Source: Brachybacterium equifaecis (GTDB taxonomy: Bacteria > Actinomycetota > Actinomycetes > Actinomycetales > Dermabacteraceae). From it: a stretch of DNA of 64,000 nucleotides. How positions within the stretch are numbered: position 1 is the first letter of the stretch; each line of letters opens with the position of its first letter. The position numbers were made by a program, and so were the translations under genes. Shown here piece after piece: positions 43,175 through 52,350 of the stretch. The DNA lies in assembly GCF_023509525.1 (NCBI RefSeq), contig NZ_JAKNCJ010000006.1, forward strand, positions 51,268 to 115,267. Reading direction: 5' to 3'. The notes under the pieces are model-generated. The model did no database searches. It was not told the DNA's origin and saw only the letters and a program-made list of their open reading frames with translations.

Positions 43175-44745
43175 ACCTCGAGCGGTGCCGCCTCGGGGCC
43201 GTCGACGGGCACGGTGACGCTCGAGAGCAGGGGGCCCTGCGCGGGATCGGCCTGGGTCTGCACCCAGGCGCCGTGGACGCTGCCGGGAAGGTCCGGGACG
43301 ATGCTCAGTCCCGCAGGAGCCCCGTTCGTCCCGGTCAGCTCCTCCGCCCCCACCCGCAGCACGGCACCCGCGGAGAGATCCTTGACCAGCGGGGTCCCGG
43401 CCCCGCCGTCGGCGCCGAGCGGGATGATCGTCACGCGGGTCGAGGTCTCGCTGAAGAGGCTGAGCCCACCGTGCGGTCCCTCTGCGGGGAGCGCGAGGAC
43501 GGCGCTCGATCCGATCGCGGAGGCGCTCTGCGCGATCGCGAAGTCGGCAGGAGCGGCGATGGTGCCGGACAGCGGCTGCTCCGAGCGCACCGTGGATCGC
43601 GCGGCGACGCTCATCGGGACGTCCGAGCGGACGGCGACGGCGAGGTCGCCGACGGCGCCGTCCAGCGGCACCGTGATCACGCTGCCTGCGGGCACCGCGA
43701 TCTCCTGCGGGGCGGGCGCGGCGAGCGCGCCGTCGGCCCCGTGCACCGTCAGCTCGGCGGTGCCGTCCTGGCCGGTGGGGTTCATCAGGACGGCCTGTGC
43801 GGGAGAGCCCTCGGGCGCGAGGACTCCGGGGACCACGGAGCGGGTCGAGGGGGCGCCTGCCGAGCTCAGCACCTCGGCGCCTCCCGGAGCGAGCCCCTCG
43901 CGCGCGGTGGACTGCAGGTTCATCGCAAGGGGAGCGCCGACGGTGCTCACGCTGACTCCGAGCGCGTCCTGGCCGGGGACGATCGACTCCAGGAGCACTC
44001 GGACCTCCTCGCCCCCGGGAACGACCACCCGGCTGCGGCCGGACATGTCGGCCGGTCCCTCGGCGGTCCATGCCTGCACGGCCGCGGTGGCCGGGCGCTC
44101 GGTCGTGTTCCGCAGCACCAGCACGGCGCTCTCTCCTGCGCTCGTGCCGACGCCGAGGAAGACCGCCCCGACGGCGGGCTGCGCGCAGCGGGTCACGGCG
44201 AGGGAGCGGTAGTCCCCCTCCCCGGTGGTGGTGCTCTGGACGGCGTCCGACAGCGCGCCGGTGCCCTGCGAGCCCTGGATGTCCACTGTCGCGGCCCCGT
44301 CCAGAGCCGGGATCGCTGTCGCGGAGGCCCCGAGGTCCTGGGCCTGGGCGGCGACGCCGAGATCCTGGCCGTCGGCCCCTGCTGCGCTGATCCGGGGAGA
44401 GCGGATGGAGCCGTCCTCCTCCTGGAGCGTCGTGCTGCCTGCGACGACTCCGAACAGCAGCGAGGACTCCGGCTCGAGAGCGATCGCGCGCACGGCGACC
44501 TCGGGACTCGGAGCCCCGGGAGCGAGCTGCGCGTCACCGCCGGAGACGGCGGCGGCATCGGGCACCTGCAGGGGGCCGGGGCACGACAGCAGCTGCGGGC
44601 CGCGCTGGGCGGCGGAGACCACGCGCTCGACCGCGGCGCCGCCGCCGGTGCCGTCGTTCTCGGGCGCCATCAGGATGCCGCCGCTGAGGGCGAGCAGGGG
44701 CAGGGTGCTCAGCAGTGCGAGCACGGGCTTGCGTCCAGGGTTCAC
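43162..44745 (-). CDS. DUF5719 family secreted/anchored protein
   Basis: 527 residues from GTG 44745. N-terminal signal or anchor PGRKPVLALLSTLPLLALSG, then ~490 residues of beta-rich, Ala/Gly/Val-dominated sequence with recurring units such as AVLVLRNTTERPATAAVQAW and PAQAVLMNPTGQDGTAELTV, like stacked immunoglobulin-type repeats. No enzymatic motif. Coupled (GTGA) to the large glycosyltransferase-like gene; the pair always accompanies whiB2 in related genomes, so an envelope role with that protein is likely. Confidence 0.8.
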   Translation of the reverse strand: MNPGRKPVLALLSTLPLLALSGGILMAPENDGTGGGAAVERVVSAAQRGPQLLSCPGPLQVPDAAAVSGGDAQLAPGAPSPEVAVRAIALEPESSLLFGVVAGSTTLQEEDGSIRSPRISAAGADGQDLGVAAQAQDLGASATAIPALDGAATVDIQGSQGTGALSDAVQSTTTGEGDYRSLAVTRCAQPAVGAVFLGVGTSAGESAVLVLRNTTERPATAAVQAWTAEGPADMSGRSRVVVPGGEEVRVLLESIVPGQDALGVSVSTVGAPLAMNLQSTAREGLAPGGAEVLSSAGAPSTRSVVPGVLAPEGSPAQAVLMNPTGQDGTAELTVHGADGALAAPAPQEIAVPAGSVITVPLDGAVGDLAVAVRSDVPMSVAARSTVRSEQPLSGTIAAPADFAIAQSASAIGSSAVLALPAEGPHGGLSLFSETSTRVTIIPLGADGGAGTPLVKDLSAGAVLRVGAEELTGTNGAPAGLSIVPDLPGSVHGAWVQTQADPAQGPLLSSVTVPVDGPEAAPLEVQLH

Positions 44746-47700
44746 AGGACTCCTCCGAACCAGGTCTCGTCCCGGCGCCGGCGGGGGCCGCTCGAGCGCC
44801 ACGGGATCGCCACCAGCGCCGTCACCACGACGACGACGAGGAGGAGCAGCTGGGCGGGCAGTGCGATCAGGGAGGGGCGGTCGATCTCGAGCTGCCCGGC
44901 GGCGCCGGCCGGGAGAGCCCAGCCCTGCGCCCAGCCGTCCACGGTGACCGGCGCGAGCTCCGTGCCGTCGATGCGGGCGCGCCACGCGGAGTCCCGGCGC
45001 TCGGAGAGCACGACGACCCGCTCCTCGGGGGCCGCGGCGATCTCTCCGCTCGCGGTCACGACGCCGGCGGGGACCGCGACATCCGCAGCGGGGTCGGGCG
45101 CCACCCCGAGCGGTCGCACGGTCGCTCGGCTGCCCGCATCGACCACTCGCCACAGCCCTCCCGACGCGTTCTGGGTGACCTTCTCCAGCTGCGGCGAGGA
45201 GTCCAGGGCGTCCACGAGCGCCTGACTGTCCTCCGCTGCTCCGGGGACCACCACGTAGCCGATCGCGAGGGTGCGCAGCTGGGTGGGGGCCGCGGGCGCT
45301 CCGGCCGACAGCAGCTGGCTGCTGGCCGCGCGCAGCGCCTCGGAGCCGGGATCGGCGTCCACCGCCGCCCCGGCGAGGACCTGGTCCAGGTCCCGCGCCT
45401 CGGCGACGCCGGAGAGCTGGCTGATCACCGGTCCCCCGTCGACCAGGAGCTGGGCATCGACCCGGCCGGCCGAGGGGCTGAGGACCTCGCCGTCGGTCTC
45501 GGTGCCGGCGGCGGCGTCGGCCTCGGTCTCCGTGAGGAGGAGGACGCGCGTGCGCGCAGGCGAGACGCTCTCGTCGCGCGCCGCCTGCGGGACGACGACC
45601 GCTTCGGTGCGGTGCACCTGGAGCGCGCTCGGCAGCACGAGCGCCCAGCCGATCACCGTGCTCACGCTGACAGCAGCGACCAGCGCGCCCGACACAGCGG
45701 CGAGGATGCGGCGGCGCCGGCTCTGCTGCGCGAAGCGGGCCAGAGCGTCGTACGCGGCGGCCGCAGCGATCATCAGGGCGATCAGGACGCAGCTCAGCAG
45801 GGCGTGCACCGGGACGGAGACCCGCGCGTCCTCGGTCAGAGCCGTCGGCACCGTGCGCGCCAGCAGCACGAGCGCGATCGCGCCTGCGGCCACGAGCAGC
45901 CCGTAGCGCCCGGCGCGCCCCGCATCCCCGTAGAGGAACGGCGCCAGGAGCGCGGCTGCGAGCACGGGCACGAGCAGGAGCAGGGGCGCGAGCTGCGCGG
46001 CGCCGGAGCCGAGCACCGGGCCGAGGCCGTTCCACTGCGGTGCCGGGGCCGGCCACAGGGCCAGCAGCTCCAGAGCCGAGGGCTGCGCCGCGGAGGCGGG
46101 CACCCCCGCCGCATGGAGGAGCGCGGAGGGGTGCGCGACGTAGACCGGGAGCAGCGGGAGGTGCAGGGCGAGGGAGGGGATCACGGCCCACAGCAGCCGC
46201 AGGCGCCTGCCCGGCACCAGCGGTGCGAGCGCGCCGAGAGCCGCCCCGACCAGCAGCACGAGGACGGGCTGCACGGCGCCGATCACCAGGAGGAGGAGCC
46301 CCGCTGCGGCCGCCGCCGACACGCTGGCCTGCGAGACCTTGTGGACGAGGCCGATGGCCCGCCCGACGGCGAGCGCCAGCAGGGGCAGGAGCACGTGGAC
46401 GAGCACGAGGGGCCAGGCGCCTGCGATGAGCGCCGCGAGCAGCGGCGGAGCGGCGCCCCACACCACGGCGAGGGCGAGGCGCGCGCCCACTGCTCGGGTG
46501 ATCGCGCCGGCGGCCCACCAGGCGCCCAGCGCGCTGAGCGGGATGGCCAGTATGAGCAGGAGGGAGACGAGCCCCTCGCCGGGCAGGGGCGCCAATCCCG
46601 CGAGGCGCACGAGCGCATCGGCCGGGCCGCGCTCCCCGAGGCCTGCCGGGATCCAGCTCGCCCACGCGCTCTGGCGCGCCTCCTCCCAGTCGGGGGACAG
46701 AGGCAGCAGGAGCGGGCCCTCGAGGCGCCCTCGCGTGAGCAGGGGTCGCACGGCGAGCAGCCCCACGATCGCGGAGAGCGCGAGCAGCATGAGGGTCCAC
46801 ACGCCGTGGCGGCCGAAATCGGCGTCGTCCGCGCCGTGGCTGGTCCCGGAGATGCCCCAGGTCGTGCGACGGATCCGGCGGGACCGCTCGTCGTCGGCGA
46901 AGACGCGGGTCCACAGCGCGGCGCCGCGCTGGCGGAGGTTCTCGCCGACGGGGAGGTAGAGGGGTGCGAGGCGGCGGCGCGGCACCGGGGAGTGACGCGA
47001 GGTGCGCATCCCGCGCCCCATGACCGCGGGGATGGAGGGCAGGGCGCTGAGCACCCCGGAGATCTCGGCGAGCGCGAGCGCCGGGCGATGGCCGACGATC
47101 CTGGCCACGACGCGACCGAGCGTCTCCAGCGGCACCAGGACGACGAGGGTCAGCAGGGCGATCGGCAGGCTCGCGCTCTTGAGGCGCGCAAGGATCTGGC
47201 CGCGCCGGAACTCCTTGGTCGCCTCCGCCTCCGGGCGCTCCGGCGTGTCGGCCAGGACGCGCGAGAGGCCGGCGACGGCCACGCGCTCCCCGCTGCGCCA
47301 CACCCGCTGGCACAGATCGATCTCCGCCCAGGGCGTCGGCAGCGCGGGGTCGAAGCCGCCCACCTGGACCAGGGTGTGCTCGCGCACGAGCATTCCCGGC
47401 AGCGCGACCGCGAGGGCGTCCTCGCGCCAGTCCGCCTGGCCCTGGTCGACCTCGCCGGGATCGATTCCCGTGATGACCCGGCCGGTGTGCGTGAGAGTGA
47501 GGCCGACGTCCAGGAGCTGGTCGGCCTCGTCGGAGCCCGCCGCGGGCTCGATCCAGGGATCGTCCTCGGCGAAGAGCGGGCCCTCGTCGTCCGGGCGCGG
47601 GGTGAGGCGCTTGGAGCCGACGACCGCCGTGGTCGGCGAGCCGTCGAGCTCCCGCAGCAGCTGCTCGAGGGACTCGTGGCCGGGCACCGCGTCGGCGGTC

Positions 47701-48299
47701 AGCAGCCACAGCCAGCTGTCCGCGCCGACGCGGGCGCGCCGACGGCCGCGCGCGCGGGAGCCCACCGCGGACTCGCCCTCGCGCAGCCGCACGGGGACCT
47801 GGGCGAGCGAGCCGGCCTCCCGCCGCATCTCCTTGAGCGCGACCTCGGGGTCGATGACGCGCTCGTGGCCGCCGCGAGCGCGCGGCGGGGCCAGAGGATC
47901 GGCGGCCTCGCTGCGCTCGGGATCGTCCGGGAGGTCGGGGGCCCCCTGCAGCTCGGGCTGCTCGGGGAGCTCGGATTCCGGTGCGTCCGCGGGTGCGCTC
48001 AGCAGGCGCAGGACCTCGCGCACCGCGCCGGAGAGGAAGGCGCCCTGACGGGAGCTTCCGGGGGCATCCGGAATGCGCAGGACCTCGTCGATGCGGCCCG
48101 CGTCGAAGGCCTCGGTGAGGAGGTTCTCGACCTCCTGGTCGAGGCGTGCGGCCGCCGCGACGACCACGCGGTCCGCGGGCTCGGACTGGTGCGCGAGCGC
48201 GACGATCGTCGCGTCGAGGGAATCGGCCCGATGCAGCTCACCGAGCAGGACCACCGCCGAGACGGATCGGCCCTGCGCCGGGAGACCCTGGACGGTCAC
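44742..48299 (-). CDS. Very large glycosyltransferase-2-like polytopic membrane protein
   Basis: 1185 residues from GTG 48299. N-terminal ~340 residues resemble a GT2 domain (SAVVLLGELHRADSLDATIV, RQGAFLSGAV, WLWLLTADAVPGHESLEQLL, AEIDLCQRVWRSGERVAV). The usual catalytic D-x-D is reduced to T-A-D-A and the early nucleotide-binding aspartate region (normally D-x-G-S) is absent. About twelve to fourteen membrane helices follow (roughly 345-1010, then one near 1155), with a ~150-residue extracytoplasmic domain between the last two. The gene overlaps whiB2 upstream and DUF5719 downstream (both GTGA). It may be a lipid-linked-sugar transferase or a non-catalytic polymer-handling protein; activity not established. 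Confidence 0.8.
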   Translation of the reverse strand: MTVQGLPAQGRSVSAVVLLGELHRADSLDATIVALAHQSEPADRVVVAAAARLDQEVENLLTEAFDAGRIDEVLRIPDAPGSSRQGAFLSGAVREVLRLLSAPADAPESELPEQPELQGAPDLPDDPERSEAADPLAPPRARGGHERVIDPEVALKEMRREAGSLAQVPVRLREGESAVGSRARGRRRARVGADSWLWLLTADAVPGHESLEQLLRELDGSPTTAVVGSKRLTPRPDDEGPLFAEDDPWIEPAAGSDEADQLLDVGLTLTHTGRVITGIDPGEVDQGQADWREDALAVALPGMLVREHTLVQVGGFDPALPTPWAEIDLCQRVWRSGERVAVAGLSRVLADTPERPEAEATKEFRRGQILARLKSASLPIALLTLVVLVPLETLGRVVARIVGHRPALALAEISGVLSALPSIPAVMGRGMRTSRHSPVPRRRLAPLYLPVGENLRQRGAALWTRVFADDERSRRIRRTTWGISGTSHGADDADFGRHGVWTLMLLALSAIVGLLAVRPLLTRGRLEGPLLLPLSPDWEEARQSAWASWIPAGLGERGPADALVRLAGLAPLPGEGLVSLLLILAIPLSALGAWWAAGAITRAVGARLALAVVWGAAPPLLAALIAGAWPLVLVHVLLPLLALAVGRAIGLVHKVSQASVSAAAAAGLLLLVIGAVQPVLVLLVGAALGALAPLVPGRRLRLLWAVIPSLALHLPLLPVYVAHPSALLHAAGVPASAAQPSALELLALWPAPAPQWNGLGPVLGSGAAQLAPLLLLVPVLAAALLAPFLYGDAGRAGRYGLLVAAGAIALVLLARTVPTALTEDARVSVPVHALLSCVLIALMIAAAAAYDALARFAQQSRRRRILAAVSGALVAAVSVSTVIGWALVLPSALQVHRTEAVVVPQAARDESVSPARTRVLLLTETEADAAAGTETDGEVLSPSAGRVDAQLLVDGGPVISQLSGVAEARDLDQVLAGAAVDADPGSEALRAASSQLLSAGAPAAPTQLRTLAIGYVVVPGAAEDSQALVDALDSSPQLEKVTQNASGGLWRVVDAGSRATVRPLGVAPDPAADVAVPAGVVTASGEIAAAPEERVVVLSERRDSAWRARIDGTELAPVTVDGWAQGWALPAGAAGQLEIDRPSLIALPAQLLLLVVVVVTALVAIPWRSSGPRRRRDETWFGGVL

Positions 48300-48598
48300 A
48301 CCGCCTGGCGCTTGAGCTTGCGGCGCTCGCGCTCGGAGAGGCCGCCCCAGATGCCGAAGCGCTCATCGTTCTCCAGCGCGTACTCGAGGCACTCGGAGCG
48401 CACATCGCAGGAGACGCAGACCTTCTTCGCCTCGCGGGTGGAGCCGCCCTTCTCCGGGAAGAACGCCTCGGGATCCGTCTGCGCGCACAGCGCGCGCTCC
48501 TGCCATGAGACCTCGGCGTCCTCGCCGTCGGCCACCAGAGCCAGGAGCGAGAACTCCGAGCCGGTCTCGCTCTCGTCGCGACTGCGTTCCATCGGCAT
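48296..48598 (-). CDS. whiB2: WhiB2/WhmD-type iron-sulfur transcription factor
   Basis: 100 residues from ATG 48598 (AGGAAGG upstream). The [4Fe-4S] cysteines are in WQERALCAQTDPEAFFPEKG and KKVCVSCDVRSECLEYAL; FGIWGGLSERERRKLKRQ is the G-rich turn and basic tail. The EKGGSTREAKKVC segment marks the WhiB2/WhmD group, which controls septation. It is cotranscribed with the glycosyltransferase-like and DUF5719 genes (GTGA overlap), tying those genes to division. Confidence 0.95.
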   Translation of the reverse strand: MPMERSRDESETGSEFSLLALVADGEDAEVSWQERALCAQTDPEAFFPEKGGSTREAKKVCVSCDVRSECLEYALENDERFGIWGGLSERERRKLKRQAV

Positions 48599-48681
48599 GG
48601 ATCCTTCCTCAGGGCGCACGTTCGTCAAAGGGGCGGGCGCCCCGCCGCGCGGCATGGAGCACCGCAGGGCTGTCCCTAAAA

Positions 48682-48693
48682 TACACCTGTGTA
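48682..48693. promoter_or_regulatory. Palindrome in the whiB2/cofE divergent promoter region
   Basis: TACAC-CT-GTGTA, 5-bp arms, in the AT-richest patch of this gap. On the minus strand it lies directly upstream of a TATTTT that could serve as the whiB2 -10; likely a regulator site. Confidence 0.45.
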
Positions 48694-48738
48694 ACTCCGC
48701 GGCGTCAAGCGCGCGGACCCCCGATCAGGTCAGGCGCG

Positions 48739-49956
48739 ATGGATCCCACTGCAGAGCACTCCCCCCGTCTCCCGACGGCGCGAGCCGGCGACGGCGTGCA
48801 GGTGCTGCCGGTGCGCGGGATCGCCGAGGTCACCGCCGGGGCGGACCTCGTCGCCCTGCTCCTGGAGGGGCTGCACGGCAGCGGGCTCGCTCTCGAGGAC
48901 GGCGACGTGCTGTGCGTCTCCACCAAGATCGTCTCAAAGTCCCTCGGCCTGACGATCCCGCCCGCGCAGAAGCAGGAGGCGATCGAGAGCCAGAGCGTGC
49001 GGCGCGTCGCGCGGCGCCGCCACGGGGACGTCGTCACCTCGATCGTCGAAGTGCCGGCTGGGCCGGTGATGGCGGCCGCCGGGATCGACGGCTCCAACGC
49101 TCCCGGCGGCCTGCTGCTCCTCCCGGAGGACCCCTACGCGCTGGCACTCGACCTCGCCCGCGCGCTGCGCCGGGCGACGGATGCGCAGATCGCAGTGGTG
49201 CTCACCGACACCAGCTCGCGGATCTGGCGCGTGGGGGTCTCGGACATCGCGCTCGGCGCAGCCGGCATCCGCGCCCTCGAGGATCTGCGCGGCCAGCCCG
49301 ACGCGAGCGGACGCGCCCTGCAGATCACCATGCGCTCGCTGGCCGACGAGCTCGCGGCCGCCGCCGATCTCGTGAAGGGGAAGGCGGAGGGCATCCCTGC
49401 GGCGCTCGTGCGCGGAGTGCCGGGCGCGGTCGTCGCGCTCGCAGATCAGGTGGGCGCCCGCAGCCTCAGCCGCAGCGGCCCCGGGGACTGGTTCCCGAGG
49501 CCGAGCCTCGAATCCGTGTGGGAGGCCCTCGGAGTGCCCGCCTCCCGCGAGCCCGTGGCCGCGATGGATCCGGAGCCCGAGGCGATCCGCATCGCCCGGG
49601 CCCTGGAGATCGCCGCGCTCGCACTCCCCCGCCTCCGCGCACGGGCCGCGCTCGAGAGCTGCCCGGCCGAGGGGCCCGCTCGGGGCACCGGGGTCGACGG
49701 AGACCGAGGAGACCGAGGAGACCGAGGAGACGACCGTGCCGGCCGAGACGACCGGGTCGGGACGCGCGTGCGAGTCCTCGTGCACCCCGCGAGCGACGCA
49801 CCCCGGGACTGGGCGGATGCCGGCGCTCTCGCCGAGAGGATCCGCACTGCGCTCGGCGCCGAAGCCCTCGGCGCTCCGCTCGGGGCGATACCCATCGCTA
49901 TCGTGGGGATCGATGCGCCGCCCGGCCTCGACCGCACGACCGAGGAGAGCACATGA
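48739..49956 (+). CDS. cofE: Coenzyme F420-0:L-glutamate ligase-like protein (CofE/FbiB N-domain)
   Basis: 405 residues. The CofE core (about 15-260) shows VLPVRGIAEVTAGADLVALL, DGDVLCVSTKIVSKSLGLTI and VVLTDTSSRIWRVGVSDIALG, with GTP- and metal-site residues of the family. CofE adds glutamates to F420-0. The nitroreductase-like C-domain of mycobacterial FbiB is missing; instead there is a variable ~130-residue tail with a 9-bp DNA tandem repeat (49701-49735) encoding GDRGDRGDRGDD. No cofD/fbiA gene is in the window. Divergent from whiB2; ATGA overlap with the next gene. Confidence 0.87.
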   Translation: MDPTAEHSPRLPTARAGDGVQVLPVRGIAEVTAGADLVALLLEGLHGSGLALEDGDVLCVSTKIVSKSLGLTIPPAQKQEAIESQSVRRVARRRHGDVVTSIVEVPAGPVMAAAGIDGSNAPGGLLLLPEDPYALALDLARALRRATDAQIAVVLTDTSSRIWRVGVSDIALGAAGIRALEDLRGQPDASGRALQITMRSLADELAAAADLVKGKAEGIPAALVRGVPGAVVALADQVGARSLSRSGPGDWFPRPSLESVWEALGVPASREPVAAMDPEPEAIRIARALEIAALALPRLRARAALESCPAEGPARGTGVDGDRGDRGDRGDDRAGRDDRVGTRVRVLVHPASDAPRDWADAGALAERIRTALGAEALGAPLGAIPIAIVGIDAPPGLDRTTEEST

Positions 49957-50636
49957 CCCCCTCCCGCACCGCCCCGCTGCAGGAGCTTCTCGCCGCGCTC
50001 GAAGCCCTCGGACCGCGCCCGGCGCTCGTCTGGCACGGGGACGAGGGCCGGGTGGAGCTCTCCGGGCACGTGCTGGCCAACTGGATCATCAAGTCCGTCA
50101 ACCATCTCGCCGAGGAGATCGCCCTGGGCCCAGGCGACCGCGTCGTGCTCGCCCTCGATCCGCACTGGAAGCGCCTGGTGATCGCGATCGCGGCCTGGGG
50201 GCTGGGCGGAGAAGTCGTGATCGGCGAGCACGGCGCGGCCGCTGACCCGCTTGACGCGACCGTCGCCGATCCCGCGCACCTGCTCGTCGCATCGGACCCC
50301 GGGCAGCTCGGCCAGCAGCAGGTCGATGCAGCGGAGGAGACGATGCTCCTCGAGCTGCGCTCGCTCTCCCGGCGCCACCCCTCCCCCCTGCCCGCCCTCG
50401 CCCACGACTGGGTGAGCGAGGTGCGCGCGTGCGCCGATGCCCTCACCGTGCCGCTCGGGTACTGGAGCGGCCCCGCGGCGGAGGATCCGGGGACGCGCCT
50501 GCTCGTCGAGGCCGACGGCCTCGCAGCGCCCGGTGCGACCCTCGGTGCGCTCCAGTCGGGCCGAGGGATCGTCGGCCCGAGGGCGGCGATCAGCGCCGCC
50601 CAGGCAGACGCAGAGGGAGCCCGGCCGCTGGGCTGA
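49953..50636 (+). CDS. TIGR03089 family protein
   Basis: 227 residues. Starts MTPSRTAPLQELLAALEALG and has RPALVWHGDEGRVELSGHVL, ANWIIKSVNHLAEEI and GPGDRVVLALDPHWKRLVIA, matching TIGR03089, a protein resembling the N-terminal part of adenylate-forming (acyl-CoA synthetase) enzymes but without the AMP-binding P-loop. Function unknown. Equivalent of Rv3268. Confidence 0.87.
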   Translation: MTPSRTAPLQELLAALEALGPRPALVWHGDEGRVELSGHVLANWIIKSVNHLAEEIALGPGDRVVLALDPHWKRLVIAIAAWGLGGEVVIGEHGAAADPLDATVADPAHLLVASDPGQLGQQQVDAAEETMLLELRSLSRRHPSPLPALAHDWVSEVRACADALTVPLGYWSGPAAEDPGTRLLVEADGLAAPGATLGALQSGRGIVGPRAAISAAQADAEGARPLG

Positions 50637-50639
50637 GGC

Positions 50640-51410
50640 TCAGCTCGCGCGCAGCACCCGGATCGCCTCGGCGGGCTCCCCGTCGAAGACCACCTTCCCC
50701 TTGCGCAGCACGACGATGCGCGTGCACAGCCGCTCGAGCATGTCGAGCTCGTGGGAGACCACGACCATGGTGCGCCCGGCCTCCTGCAGCTCGCGGATCC
50801 GCGCGAGGCACTTCGCCTGGAACGGCTCGTCGCCGACCGACAGGATCTCGTCCACGAGGAAGATGTCGGGCTCGGTGTGGACGGCGACGCTGAAGGCCAG
50901 GCGCAGGAACATGCCCGAGCTGTAGTACTTCACATCGGTGTCGATGAACTCCTCGATCTCGCTGAACGCGACGATGTCATCGAACTTCGCATCGATCTGC
51001 TCGCGGGTCATGCCGAGGATCGCGCCGTTGAGGTACACGTTCTCGCGGCCCGAGAGATCCGGGTGGAACCCGGCTCCCACCTCGATCAGCCCCGCCACGC
51101 GGCCGCGCAGCATCACGCGGCCCGTGTCGGGGAACAGGACCCCGGAGATGGTCTTCAGGAGGGTGGACTTCCCCGAGCCGTTGAATCCGATCAGCCCGAC
51201 GGTCTCGCCGGCGCGGACGGTGAGGTTCACATCGTCCAGCGCCATGAAGGTGTCGGCGAGCTTCTTCTTCTGCAGCGCCGAGAAGACCAGCTCCTTGAGC
51301 CGCCGGTTGTGGCGCAGCGAGAACTGCTTGGAGACGTTCTCGATGCGCACCATCTCGCGCTCGGTGGGGACTGCAGCGGATTCGGGGACGTCGTGCAGGG
51401 CGGGGCTCAT
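50640..51410 (-). CDS. Polysaccharide ABC exporter ATPase (Wzt-like)
   Basis: 256 residues. Walker A GFNGSGKSTLLKTISG, Q-loop VGAGFHPDLSGRENVY, ABC signature YSSGM (degenerate, typical of Wzt/TagH), Walker B IFLVDEILSVGD, H-loop VVVSHE. No C-terminal carbohydrate-binding domain, like mycobacterial Rv3781. With the permease it exports a lipid-linked glycan. Confidence 0.93.
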   Translation of the reverse strand: MSPALHDVPESAAVPTEREMVRIENVSKQFSLRHNRRLKELVFSALQKKKLADTFMALDDVNLTVRAGETVGLIGFNGSGKSTLLKTISGVLFPDTGRVMLRGRVAGLIEVGAGFHPDLSGRENVYLNGAILGMTREQIDAKFDDIVAFSEIEEFIDTDVKYYSSGMFLRLAFSVAVHTEPDIFLVDEILSVGDEPFQAKCLARIRELQEAGRTMVVVSHELDMLERLCTRIVVLRKGKVVFDGEPAEAIRVLRAS

Positions 51411-51423
51411 GCGCTCTCTCCTC

Positions 51424-52350
51424 TCACAGCGACTGCGCGAAGCGGCGCTTGGAGCGCTCGAACACGACCGTGCCGATGACGAACGTGGCCGCGGCGATCA
51501 GGAGCCCTGCCCACCACAGGCCGAAGGGCTCGCCTGGAGCAGACAGCGAGGGATCGACGGCGGCCCTCTCTGCGACCTGGGGGATGTAGCGCCAGAACGC
51601 CGTGTGGAACAGCTCGACCACGATGGTCAGCGGGTTCAGCTGGTAGAGCCACCACCAGATCGTCCCGCCGATCGCATCCTGCACCATCGTGACCCGGTAG
51701 AGCACCGGCGAGAGCCAGGTGGCGACCATGACGATGAGGTCCACGAAGTTCTCGACATCGCGGAAGGCGGCGTTCATCGCCGCCGTGAGCAGTCCCAGCC
51801 CGATGGTGAATACCAGCAGGATCACCATTCCCAGGATGAACGCGACCAGCGCCGTGACGGAGGGCCGCCAGCCGTACAGCAGCGATCCCGTCAGCAGCAC
51901 CAGCAGCTGCGGGATGAAGTGCACGAGCGCCACGATCATGCTCGACCAGGGGAACAGCTCGCTGGGCAGGTAGATCTTCGAGACCAGGGCCGAGTTGCCG
52001 GTGATCGAGCGGGTGGCGTTTCCGAAGACCTCGCCGAAGAGGTTGATCACGACGATGCCCGAGAACAGGTAGACCGCGTACGCGGGCGTGTCCCGGGAGA
52101 GGCCGATGAAGATGCCGAGCGCGATGAAGAACACCACGAACTGCACGGCGGGCTTCACGTAGCTCCACAGCATCCCGAGCGCGCTGCCGCGATAGCGGAC
52201 CCGCAGCTCCTTGCGCACGAGCAGCTCGAGCAGGAACCGCTCCTTCAGCGGATTCAGCCAGCCCGAGTCCTGCCCCGGGGCGCGCCAGCCTTCGGCGCGC
52301 TCGGAGCGGGAGATCGTGCCGACCGCCGGGGACCCGACGTCTGCGCTCAC
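51424..52350 (-). CDS. Polysaccharide ABC exporter permease (Wzm-like)
   Basis: 308 residues from GTG 52350. Amphipathic N-terminus NPLKERFLLELLVRKELRVR YRG motif region (the YRGSALGMLW turn is typical of ABC-2 polysaccharide permeases), then six helices (about 70-300). Overlaps the galactosyltransferase gene by GTGA and is followed 13 bases on by the ATPase. Like Rv3783 (with Rv3781), it should flip the galactan precursor. Confidence 0.93.
   Translation of the reverse strand: MSADVGSPAVGTISRSERAEGWRAPGQDSGWLNPLKERFLLELLVRKELRVRYRGSALGMLWSYVKPAVQFVVFFIALGIFIGLSRDTPAYAVYLFSGIVVINLFGEVFGNATRSITGNSALVSKIYLPSELFPWSSMIVALVHFIPQLLVLLTGSLLYGWRPSVTALVAFILGMVILLVFTIGLGLLTAAMNAAFRDVENFVDLIVMVATWLSPVLYRVTMVQDAIGGTIWWWLYQLNPLTIVVELFHTAFWRYIPQVAERAAVDPSLSAPGEPFGLWWAGLLIAAATFVIGTVVFERSKRRFAQSL

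Noticed and set aside
49701..49735. RGD repeat in the CofE tail as a host-cell adhesion motif
   Set aside because: The protein is cytoplasmic; the motif is a by-product of a 9-bp DNA tandem repeat.
44715..50636. A 5.9-kb open frame on the plus strand (almost 2000 codons)
   Set aside because: It is antisense to the glycosyltransferase-like gene and whiB2, has repetitive Gly/Arg/Glu composition and no recognisable domain. Only its last part, from 49953, is real (the TIGR03089 gene). Long antisense frames are normal at this GC content.
50437..50925. Plus-strand frame spanning the TIGR03089 stop and wzt
   Set aside because: Shadow of two well-supported genes on different strands.
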